Assembly: GCF_030463565.1 (NCBI RefSeq)
Contig: NC_134660.1
Coordinates: 875,501 to 939,500, forward strand
Direction of reading: 5' to 3'
DNA: 64,000 nt
Source of the DNA: Pelecanus crispus
Taxonomy: Eukaryota > Chordata > Aves > Pelecaniformes > Pelecanidae
The stretch's first letter is position 1. Each line of letters starts with the position of its first letter. The notes under the pieces were generated by a model. The model was given only the letters and a program-made list of their open reading frames with translations. It did no database searches and was not told the origin of the DNA. The translations under genes were made by a program, and so were the position numbers. Of this stretch, positions 11,701 to 21,185 are shown one piece after another.

Positions 11701-13784
11701 TGGGAGCATCGCTCTGCTTTGATGGCTGCCAGCGTTCCCGGGCGGATCAGCTCCCGGCACGGCTGCTCCCGGAGGCAGTTTGAGCAGGGAGGGCTCAGCC
11801 TCGGTCTCTTCTCACCCAAAACCCCACACGTGGAGGGTGGAGGTCCCGGACCCGGCAGCGTTCATGGACCCCCGCTGCTCCCACACCACGTCCCTGCGAG
11901 CACTGGGCTGGGGAAGAGCGAGGGGGGGGCGGGATGGGGGGAGGGTCCCCCCCGGGCGCTGCTCGCGCCTGGGTCAGGGCCATCACGCTACTGGTCCCGA
12001 GCGATGCTGGGACACCGATAACCCCCAGCTCCTGACCCCCCTGGCAGGATTCAGCCCCCCAGGACCCACCTTTCTGGGGGCTCTGCGTCCCCCCAGCCCC
12101 TCTCCTGCAGCCTCAGCCTCCCTCCTGCCAGACCCGGGCAAATGCCTTAAATGAAGGATCAGCTTTGGGAGAGGGGAGAGCAGAGGTCCTTGCGATCTGT
12201 CTATTTAACTGGCAGCAACCACAAGGCTTAATTGAATTAAATGATTTAAGGATTTCCCCTTCGCGACAGGGGAGGTAGGGAAGAGCTGGCGGCCGGGAGC
12301 GGGGGCCGCGGCCGTGTCCCGGCGTCATGCAAGCTCCTTGGGACGCGGGTTCCTGCTCCGCTCCGTGCTGCAGCACCTTTGCAGCCCACTCATCCTTCAT
12401 CCCAGCAGGAAAAAGAGAATTTCTCTTTTGCTTCCTCCCCTGCAAAGCAACGGCTGGTGCTGGGAGCAGCTGCCTCGTCCCAGGGATTTGGCTTTGCAAG
12501 GTGAGGGCCCCAACCTGCCCCCAGCCCCCCTCGTTAGCTCGGCCCCCAACTTGCCCGATCGCTCAATTAGCAGCGGTTTGAAAACTGAGCTCTGTCCCTA
12601 ATGCAGAGCCGGAGCAGAGCCCAGCAATAAACCCCAGCTGGGACCAGTGTCCCCGGCTCCTGCGGGACTGCAGCCTCCGCTGGCAGGGGGCTGGGGGAGC
12701 TGCCCCCCAAAATGCCTCTGCTGGAGGTTGTGCCCCAAGCTGGGGAGCCCTCCCTGCCCGGAGCACCCGCCCTGTCCCGGTGCTGCAGGGACCCCTCCCC
12801 GGCAGCGATGGGGCGGGGGGGCCGCATGTCACCTCTCCTTCGGGCAAGGTCTCCTCCAGGACGCGGCTGGGTGCAGCCCGGGGTGCCTGTCCTGGGGGGG
12901 CTTTTCCCCAGCGCTGGGCTCAGCCTCCCAGCCCGGGGGACCCCGCTCCCACCCCTCACCAGCGCACGCAGGCAGCGCGTCCCCGGCGTGTCCCTGCTGC
13001 CACAACCGCCCCGTGCCGAGGCGGCGAGGGCTGACCCCCGCGGGGACGCGATGCCCAGCCGGTGTCTCCGGAGGAGCGGGTGAATCCAGGCTTTCCCCGG
13101 GGCTGAGCCCCCCCGCTCCCTGCCCGGGACCCGCGCAGCCCCCACGGTCTGGCTCCAATAAACTTCAAAGCCTCCTCCATGGACAGCCATTAGCTGAAGT
13201 GTTTTTTCATCTCCGTTTCGTGGTCGGATTCGTTATTTCTGCTTGCTGCTGCCGAGGCTTCCCCCGATCGCGCAGGACAGCGATGCTGGGGGGGCGGGGG
13301 GCACCCCCGCCTCGCCTGGGGCAGCTCCACAGCTCTGCCCATTGCAGAGCAAAGCGGGGGACGGGGCAGGATGAGGCCTCGCCATGCACGGCCGGATTCG
13401 GGGACAGCAAAGAGTTATCCTGCGGATGAGAGCATCGGGGGGCGGTGGGAACCAGAGGCGGGGGGGATGCCTTCCCTGGAGCCCCCCAGGTCCATCCGAG
13501 CTCAGCACATTCCACGGAGGCAGGATCAGGCTGTGCCTTTGCCCTCCTGGCTTTGGGGATGTTTCAGCAGCAGCTTTCGCTCGACACGGACTTTGCCGCA
13601 GGGTCTGGGAGCCCGGGTGCGGGGCTGAGCCCCGGGGGCTGCCCCAGCGGACCCCCCCCACCCCGGCCAGCCCCCCGTGCCTGGCCCACGCAGAACTGGC
13701 TTGCTCAGCATCTTTCCCCGATGCTCTGTGATCTGGCTGAGCGCAGCTGAGTTAAGGATGGATTCGTACGGCCCCCCGAGCTGC

Positions 13785-14010
13785 CTCTTCTCCAGTATCC
13801 GTGAATTAAACATTATGCGTGTCAGCGGGGAATTATGGAATCAATTGGCAGACAATTAAAGTGCACTGAAATTTGGGTGTATGGAGAAATAGGCAGCAAA
13901 AAGGTTTAATCTCGGAGAGCTCCCGGTTGTTAACGGTGCCAGGGAATGAAAACGCTGGGAGAGAGCCATGCGGGAAGTAATACCTGGGGAGCGATGAGAT
14001 GCATTTGGCA
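13785..14010. promoter_or_regulatory. Candidate conserved non-coding element (AT-rich island)
   Basis: Complex AT-rich block containing TGAATTAAACATTATGC, GGAATCAATTGG, GACAATTAAAG and GTTGTTAACGG within very GC-rich surroundings. Not a repeat I recognise. Regulatory role inferred. Confidence 0.35.
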
Positions 14011-16141
14011 GAGAAAGCCCCTGGCCTTTTAGAAGCCGGAGGAGTTAAGGGGAAGGGCCGGGGGCGACGGGGCGCTGGGCTGGGGGCTGCGGCAGCTGCC
14101 AACCCCCCCACGGGCCGCCCGGCCGGGCTGCTGAAGCCGGCGGTGGGGCAGGGTGCGTGGCAGGCAAAAAGCAGGGGCTGGGCAACCCCCCGACGCCTGC
14201 GACCCCCCCGTGCCCGCGAGCCCCCTGCTCGCCTCTCGCTGCCAGCGCTGGTGACTCCCGCCCTGACGCACGGCGAGGGGGCCCTGCGGTTTGTGTCCCC
14301 CCCCCCAACGCTCTGCCTGCGGGACAAAAGGCAGCCTGGGGCTGCCTGACCTCGCCGGCGTTTCGGGGTGGTTTCTTTTCACGGCAGCTTCCACAAAGCG
14401 CCGGATTGTTTCCCCCCGGCAGCCGCCAGCTCCGGCAGCGTTCCTGCCTCCTCTGAGATGGGGGCAGTGGGGGGGGGAGGTTTTTTTTTTCCAGGGAGCT
14501 GCTCCAGAGATGGCTCCTGCGCCCGGCATTGCCCGTCCAGCTGCCGGCTCCCCACGTTGACACGGCACGGCACAGCTCTGGGTGCTCGGCGTGGTTTTGG
14601 CTGGGGCGAGGACGCCCTGGCTGGTACCGCTTCGGGGCGGGGGGGCTGCACTCAGCGGGTGCACGTCTTGGGGGGCTGCAGCACAGCATCCCCCACCCCA
14701 TCCCTCCCGCACAGTGGGACGCTGGGGATGAGCCGACCTTGGCAGGGCTGGGGGGACCGTGCCGGGGGCAAGGTCACGGGCAAGGGACGTGCACGTGGGC
14801 GCACACGACCGCAGCCTGGCTCAGCGGTGAGGGGGGCTTCGGCAGCCTTCACCCGGAGCCGATCGATCCAGCAGCTCAGAATAGCCAGGCTGGGCATCCG
14901 CCGGGGTCACGCAGACAAGAGCAAGCACCTGGGACTAATTGCACTAAATAAATGAGCAATTAAGGACATTACAGGAAGACTAAACCATCCCAGACCTCCC
15001 CCTGACCCCCTCGTAGTTCCCCTGGAAATGGCCGGCAGGTCCGGGATGCTGAGCCCGGCCGTTCCCAGCGGGACGGGGGGCATCGCAGCCCCCGGGGGCG
15101 GAAGGGGCGCGGGGCCGCGGGGCACGGCTGTGCGGGCAGCTGCTGGCGGCGAGGCCAGACTGAAGTGCCATTGTCCCGGGCGGATGGGCTGCAGAGGGGA
15201 AGGGCAGGATTTGTCCCGGCACGGGATGCGGAGCGCAGCGAGCCCAGCCTGTTCCCCCGGGAGGATTTTGGCTCAGGGCTTGGGAGCCCCGAGCTGGGGA
15301 CAGCCATGGGGCTGACGGGATGCAGTGGTCTCAGCCTGGGACCCCCGGGATGCACCAACCGCATCCCTGACCCTCACCTTGCTCCGAGCTGGGAGGGTTT
15401 TTCCTCCCTGTGGGCACCCTGGCAGCGGAGACCCCCACCAAATCCTGGCCACGTCGCCCCCAAAACTGTCAGTTTTTGCTGTGGTTTTTTTTTTCCTGCA
15501 GATGAGCCAGGGACTGTTCCCGCCCTTCTGGAAGACTCGGGCAGCAGCACCGGAACGCTGTGTCCCCCCGGCAAAGCAGCTCCCACCGCCCTCACGGGGG
15601 TCCCAGGGCTCCCCAGGCCCCCAGCCTCTGCCAGCCCAGGGTGAAGCCCCCGTCTTGGGGCCATGCCACGACTTTGCCCTCCCGTGCCAGCGCGGGGCCG
15701 GCTCCTTCCGGCGCTTCCTGCACCGCACCAGCTCAGATGAGAATGCCCCAGAGCCCCTGGGTGCAGGGGAGCGGGGCTGGGCCTTTTGGGTGGGTGCAGT
15801 GGGTGGGTGCTGGGGGAGCCGTGAACGAGCAAGGGAAGGGATGACCATGCCAGAAATGGGGGGTGTCAGACAGAGCCGGGGTGGGCTGGGTGTTATTCTG
15901 GTGTCTGCGAGACCCCCCGTGCCCCCCCAAAGCCCGGGGTGAGGAGGTGCTCGTTAGAGGATGTTCCTGTGGCTGGGGATACGAGCGTGATGGGGAATTA
16001 ATGAGCAGTTAATGAGGAGAGCCCAGCCCCGAGAGCCCTCCTGGCTGCTGCGGGGGGCTAGAAGGGGTGGGGGGGGGGGGGATGCTGCAGCAGTAGCAAA
16101 CTTCATTTGGGGGTTTGTACAGCTCCTAGCACCCCAAAAAT

Positions 16142-16182
16142 CTTAATTTAATTTAAGTCTTAATTTAAGTTTTAATTTTCTG
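16142..16182. repeat. Short TTAATTTAA-type direct repeats
   Basis: TTAATTTAATTTAAGTC, TTAATTTAAGTT and TTAATTTTC follow one another, giving overlapping homeodomain-like TAATT cores. It may be a simple AT-rich repeat or part of a regulatory element. Confidence 0.6.
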
Positions 16183-16360
16183 CAGCACTGCAAATCCTCA
16201 TCACCAGGGGAAAGGAGCAGAGGCCGACAGCGCGGGTCCTTGGCGTGCTGGGGCTCAGGCTTCAGGTCGGTGCCGGTGCGGGACGGGGTGCAGGGGGCTC
16301 ACCCTCTCCAGGCTGGGCTTCACCGGCCCCCCGCCCTGCAGACCCCGCTCGCTCCCCCCC

Positions 16361-16560
16361 AGCACACTTAACGAGCAGCCAATTTGCTGGGAAGGAAATA
16401 AAAAGGTATGCAATTAAAAAGCTGGTAGCCACAACCAGAGAGGGTCAGCGGTTCATGTGCTAATGCAAGCAGATTCTGTTATGATTCATTAAGTCATTAA
16501 CTCCCTTTTAATTGGAGCTGCTTTATGGAGATGCCATTTTACCTTTGCAGAGAAAATGGG
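16361..16560. promoter_or_regulatory. Candidate conserved non-coding element (AT-rich island)
   Basis: About 200 bp of complex, non-repetitive, AT-rich sequence sharply bounded by GC-rich flanks. It has many homeodomain-type cores (GCAATTAAAA, CATTAAGTCATTAACTC, TTTTAATTGG) and no open frame. The enhancer call is inference from composition only. Confidence 0.4.
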
Positions 16561-17248
16561 AGTTGGGAGCGAAGGGAGAGACCCCCCCCTCGCAGCACGC
16601 GCGGTACCTCGCACGCCGGGGTAGCCTCCAGACCCCCCTGGGGTCGTGTTTTGGTGCCAGAGAGCAGAGCAGCCCGCTTACTTTGTAAATTTGGTGGAAG
16701 CCAGAGGAAGGGGATGGGGAGCAGCTGGAGGATGTGGGGAAGATAAAGGGGCTGTGGGTTTTGGGGGGCCGAGGTCTTCCCTGGCCGAGCCCCAGCCTCC
16801 TCGGAGCTGCTGGCCAGCAATTACCAGCCATTACAGCCTTCCCGGGAGCGGCGCAGGGCTTAATGCAGCCGGTTTCAGCTGGCTGCTCGCTTCCACCGAG
16901 GAGGAAACTTTGTTAAGCGGCGATAACCATCGAGGAGAGCCGAGAAACCCTGGTCCCGGTGCCTGCGGCGCTGCTGGGACCCCGGGCAGCAGAGAGCCGG
17001 GATGCTCCGGAGCCCAGCATGGGCGGCTGCAGCTCGCTGCTGCACGGAGCTTGACCCCAGATTATTCCCTGATGGGATTACAGATAAACTCGGTTTTCTC
17101 TAAACCTTCTAGGATTTTCCATCCTCAAGCCACGGTCAAGCCCCGTGCCTGCCCGGGGGTCCCAGCCCGGCCCTGCTGCCCGCCCAGGAGGTTTTTGCTT
17201 CTCTGGGGTGAGTCAGGTAAAGTTGCCCACATGAAAGACAGGCTCAAT

Positions 17249-17437
17249 TTTAAAGCAGATTAATTAAACTGCATTATGGGCCTGTGTGGACAGAGTTCAG
17301 AACGAAAACAGCCTTAATTCGATTTCTCTGACTTGCAAATCGTGGCAGGGAAGTCAGCTGAAATCACATTAAGGCTGTTTCCACTCTGAACCCTGTCCTC
17401 GCAGGAGTTTAATGTAGTTTAACTAATTTAATTTAAA
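17249..17437. repeat. 189-bp near-perfect palindrome (long hairpin)
   Basis: Bases pair around a centre near 17343 with no gap over the outer 72 positions of each arm (i pairs with 34686-i), from TTTAAA at 17249-17254 to TTTAAA at 17432-17437. I count about 68 Watson-Crick pairs in 85 stem positions, around a 16-nt loop (17335-17350). The core 17288-17317 against 17369-17398 has 26 of 30 pairs, and all four exceptions are A opposite C. A one-base asymmetry occurs at 17327 versus 17358-17359. It could be an old palindromic DNA transposon or a structured RNA gene; neither is established. Confidence 0.9.
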
Positions 17438-18221
17438 TGCTTATTGAGACTAACTGGGTTATGTGCCGGGCGTGGGGCTGGAGCTGCCGGGGCTCGTGCT
17501 GGAACCCCTGTGCGGGGCTGGGCAGGTGGGACCAGGGTGGCAGCATCAAGCCCATCCCGCCGCATGCGAACCAAACCCATGGTTTGGGTTGGAAAACCTC
17601 GTTTCTGCCAAAAGCCATTCTCTTCTCCGGTGGCTCTGCCACCGCATCCCTGTGGATCAACGCCTGCCTTCACGGCCCCCCGTCCCTGGGGTCACCAGCC
17701 GCCGAGTGCTCCAATTCTCCGCAGTTTGCAAACTTCATGCCATAAATTTTTTGGGGGCAGCGCCAGCCGGGGACGCCCGGTTGCAGAGGGCTGGAGAAGA
17801 GGAGGCTTTTTGTTCCTGTGCCGCGGTGGCCGGAGCTGGGCCAGGCTGCTCAGCGCTGGCCGCGCCGTCCGAGGACAATGAGGCGCTTCTTGAAGCCGCC
17901 GGTTCTTTGCCCCACGGAGGAATGTCCCCCTGCAACAGGGTGGACGGCGGCAGCCTCGTTAAAAGACTCAAGCGAGGGGTGCAGCTCGTTGCCATCGCCC
18001 AACAGCGGGGGCTCGGCCCGGTGCTGCTTTGGGGTGCACCTCCACAGCCGCCTTCATCTCATTCCCTGGGTCACAGGATGCTCCTGGGTGCTTCGGGGCT
18101 GCTCAGCCCCTCGTCTCCGTCCCGAACCTGGCGAGTCACCAGCCACCAAGCTTCGTGCCACGTCCCCCAGCCCACGAAGCCAGGGACGGTCTCGGTGGGC
18201 GGTGGGAGACACGTCGGGTTC

Positions 18222-18259
18222 GCCCATACCGCCGGTGTCAGCCCATACCGCCGGCGTCA
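18222..18259 (+). repeat. 19-bp tandem duplication
   Basis: GCCCATACCGCCGGTGTCA at 18222-18240 is repeated at 18241-18259 with one change. Confidence 0.85.
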
Positions 18260-18589
18260 GCCCTGGCTGAATCACCCGCCAGATATTCCCTGCACAAAGG
18301 ACCCATTTTCTTCCCGTTTTGCCGTGCGGGTGTCACCGGCTCCAACCCGGCGGCTCCTGGGGCTCCCACCCTAAAACCTGGGCCCTGGACCAAAAATGCC
18401 CATTGCCACGAGCCTTTTTCCCTTTTATTTGCATGAATGGGACACACTCATTTTACACGGTGAGGAAAAGGGAAGGAGGCTGCACAAACCCAGCAGCAAG
18501 CGCACCCGCAACGGCTGCTATGAAATGCAAAGCACGGGGCAATCTCGGGCAGGGGGGTGCAAAGCCCCGGCCCCTCCGGCTCCGTAAAT

Positions 18590-18725
18590 CCCGAGTTTAA
18601 TGATTGAAATTGTGCCCTGCATGAATCTCACGTCAAAAGGGAATAAATCTCTCTGTGTTTATAGCTGTGGCTTTGTCACCAATTAGGATGTTGTTATTGG
18701 ATTAGATGCAAGTGGATAGAAGCCT
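18590..18725. promoter_or_regulatory. Candidate conserved non-coding element (AT-rich island)
   Basis: Contains GAGTTTAATGATTGAAATTG, GGGAATAAATC, CACCAATTAGG and TATTGGATTAGATGC, with paired homeodomain-like cores. Ends abruptly in GC-rich DNA, about 1.7 kb upstream of the PHB1 promoter. Inferred. Confidence 0.35.
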
Positions 18726-19439
18726 CCTGGGACGAAGGCATCCTTGGGGGAAAGCCCAGCAGCCGGTGGGGGATGTGCCGGGACGGCGCTGGGCCGTGGG
18801 GGCTGATCCTGCCCGCCGGGCTGGAGGTGGAGGCCGATGCTCCTGGGGTTTATCCCTGGAGGGACACACGTAGCCGAGGGCGGGAGCACCTAAAATTCAG
18901 CTTTACGCTTCCCGCTTGCTGTGGTTGGGGGTTGCCAGGATCTGGCCACCCAAAGCAGGTTGCAGCGACTCGGGGTTTTGGGAACAGGGATAGCAAGGAG
19001 GGGCAGGTCCTGCTAGGGGGAAATTTTAGGGCTTGGCCGTGGCTCCCTGGGCACCCCCACGTCAGCTGGGCTTCAGGGGGTCCCGGCAGGTCTGGCCGCC
19101 GCTGAGCACCTTCACCTTGTCCTGCTCCTCTTCGACATCCGCTTCCCAGCGCTGCTGAGGAACAAAAGAGCTTTTGTGGTCACAGGAGCGTTGCCAGACA
19201 TAGGATGGGGCTTCCACAGCACATCTGTCTGCACAGCTGTGCCAGGGACCCCAGGATGCTGCAGGGGACCTGGACAGGGGTGACCTTCCCAGGCAGGAGC
19301 TGCTCCAGGCAAGAGCTGGGGATCGGGGACATTGGCTGGGACCCATCCTCACTTTTAGGGTGCCCGTCCATCACCCCGCTCCAAGGGCAGCACGGGCAGC
19401 CAGGACACTGCAGCACAGGAGCCTCCATCGCCGGGCTGC

Positions 19440-19482
19440 TGAGCAGCTCTGTGCCTCAGTTTCCCCATCTGGAGCAGAGCGG
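19440..19482 (+). mobile_element. Candidate MIR/CORE-SINE relic
   Basis: CTCTGTGCCTCAGTTTCCCC followed by ATCTGGAGCAGAGCGGG matches the MIR core over about 28 bases in the right order. The flanks are not recognisable. Confidence 0.5.
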
Positions 19483-20334
19483 GGGGGCAGGGGAGCCCCC
19501 TGAGCTCACAGAGGGGACGTGGTGCTCCCTGATGGCTCCTGGGATCCACCGGGCCCTGAGGGAGGGGGTTCAGCCCCAGTTTCACCCCGAGATGCTGTCG
19601 GGGAGGATGTGACGGGGGTTAACGATGTCCCCCATACCCAGCGGTGTCACAGCAGAGGGAAAACCCACCAGGGCGGCTGCTCGGTGACACGGGACGGGGC
19701 TGCCTCGGGGAAAGGCGGCTCCTCGGGGGTCTCCCTGGGCGGTGGGTTTATTTTTTTTTTCTCCCCTCTCTTTCTTCCCTTTCAATGCGGATTTCTGGAG
19801 CCGACGGGAGAGTGCTGCTTCCCTCTAGCGGCATCGGCCCTCCCGCTCGGGGGGCTGCCAGGCACTGCGGAGGCTCACGGCGCGGGAACAAGGGGCCTTT
19901 GTGCTCCGCCAGCACCCGCGCCCCGCGGCGCCGCGGGCTGTCCGGTTTCTCACGCCAAGGGGGACAAAGTGCACGGCGGGCGCCTGCCCGGGCCGGGGGC
20001 AGGGTCGCAGGCAGGCGGGGGACGTGGCCGGACGTCTGCGGTCCGTCCTTGCCATTGCCACCGCTTCTCCAAGAACCCTTTACCCGCCGCTGTCCCCCTG
20101 CCCCGGGCCCCGCCCAGGCCCCGTTGCCCCCGGGCCCAGGCCCGCTTTCTCCCGTGACAAGCGAGGAGTGGGCAGGCGCTGGCCCACCCTCTCTGGGTGC
20201 CCGGGCAGCACCTCTGACCCCTCGCAAGCCCCGGCACCGCCCGCGGCCCGGCGGGGCCCGGGGCAGCCCCCACCGCCTTCCCTCCGCCGGGCCCGCCGCT
20301 CCCAAGAGGCCCTGCGGGCACCGGGAGGCCGCAG

Positions 20335-20570
20335 CCAATGGAACGCGGGCTTGCTCAGCGAGTGGGCCGCCGCGGGGCTCGCCGGGAGCGGTAGGCGGCC
20401 CGGCAGGGGGATGGGACGGGCTGAACTACAAGTCCCAGAATGCCGCGGGGAGGCGCGGGCCAATGAGGAGCCGGCGTCTTGGTGCGGCGCGCAGGCGCGC
20501 TGGAGAGGGTGGCCCTGGCTTCATGTGGAGGTCAGGGGCGCTGCGGAGGGGAGCGCGGCAGGAGGGAGCG
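20335..20570 (+). promoter_or_regulatory. PHB1: PHB1 core promoter and probable non-coding exon 1
   Basis: A TATA-less CpG-island promoter. It carries CCAAT boxes at 20335-20339 and 20460-20464, a complete ZNF143/THAP11-type motif at 20425-20443, and GC-box and NRF1-like GCGCAGGCGC sequence near 20490. Non-coding exon 1 is expected just downstream, around 20480-20570. A possible donor is GTGGGT at 20571, and GTCAGG at 20531 is an alternative. The start site and exon 1 end cannot be fixed from sequence alone. Confidence 0.65.
20425..20443 (+). promoter_or_regulatory. ZNF143/THAP11 (Staf/SBS) motif ACTACAAGTCCCAGAATGC
   Basis: All fixed positions of the consensus ACTACAANTCCCAGAATGC are present, placed in the expected proximal promoter position of a nuclear-encoded mitochondrial gene. 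This motif class is bound by ZNF143 and by the THAP11/HCFC1 complex. Confidence 0.85.
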
Positions 20571-20579
20571 GTGGGTCCC

Positions 20580-20603
20580 GGGGCCGGGGCCGGGGCCGGG
20601 GCC
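20580..20603 (+). repeat. (GGGGCC)4 hexanucleotide repeat
   Basis: Four perfect GGGGCC units followed by a degenerate continuation (CTGGGCCTGCGCC). It lies immediately downstream of the putative PHB1 start site, in exon 1 or intron 1, and has the potential to form a G-quadruplex. Confidence 0.95.
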
Positions 20604-21097
20604 TGGGCCTGCGCCTGCGGGCGGGAGCAGGGCCGGGGCCGTGGCCGGCGGGACGCCTGTGCCGGGGGCGAGAGGCCGAGGAGGGAGCGGGGAGAAGGAG
20701 GCCTGACGGGGGGGATCCGGGCCGCGGGAGGCGGTGGGCCCGCAGCGGGGAGCCGGGGCCGTACCGAGGGGCTGCGGGGAGCCGGGGACGGGGCGGGGGA
20801 GGCGGCCTGGGCCTGCGGGGCGTGGCGGGGTGGGGGTGCCCACCCGCGGGGTGCTGCGGGGCCCCAGGCTCGGAGCCCGGGGAACACACGCGTGGGGCCC
20901 GCGGGCGGGGAGGCCGCGGGGGGAGAGAAGGAGTTGCTGGGGGGAGCGGCGCCGGTGCAGGCCGGGTTTTTTGGAGGGGGGGGGGGTTAATCCTCGGCTC
21001 GGCGGGCACCTGCACACAGGAGCGCCGGCCTTCTTGCTTACTGCTCGGGGGTTTTGCAGGAGGGGCTTTTTAGGGGGGCTGGAGCTGGACGTGTGAG

Positions 21098-21185
21098 ATG
21101 GCTGCGAAGGTGTTTGAAAGCATTGGGAAGCTTGGCCTGGGGCTGGCTGTCGCAGGTGGAGTTGTCAATTCTGCTCTTTACAATG
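21098..21185 (+). CDS. PHB1: PHB1 coding exon A (residues 1-29 plus first base of codon 30)
   Basis: Encodes the start [20 protein letters not shown] and the membrane-anchor segment up to ALYN. The donor GTGAGT begins at 21186 and splits codon 30 (Val) after its first base. The exon probably begins at 21060, after the acceptor ending TTTTGCAG, which leaves 38 nt of 5'UTR. A second AG at 21072-21073 is possible but has a poorer context. Confidence 0.96.

Larger units (their letters stand above)
1..19800. other. Gene-free, GC-rich region upstream of PHB1
   Basis: I found no convincing exon here. Long open frames (for example 364-1125, 3690-4697, 12647-13429) lie in GC-rich, stop-poor sequence and their translations show low-complexity Pro/Gly/Ala/Arg with no domain. 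Real structure consists of the CR1, MIR-like, tandem and palindromic repeats listed separately, and AT-rich islands of probable regulatory sequence. From human synteny this should be NGFR-PHB1 intergenic DNA. Confidence 0.65.
19800..21100. other. CpG island over the PHB1 5' end
   Basis: Very GC-rich and CpG-dense sequence from about 19.8 kb to the first coding exon. It explains the long spurious open frames on both strands here. It includes the (GGGGCC)4 run at 20580-20603 and an 11-G run at 20976-20986. Confidence 0.8.

Noticed and set aside
19644-20990. 448-codon open frame on the + strand (and 153-164 codon frames on the - strand)
   Set aside because: It lies in the PHB1 CpG island, where stop codons are rare. 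The translation is Arg/Gly/Ala/Pro low complexity without a domain, and frames of similar quality occur on both strands.
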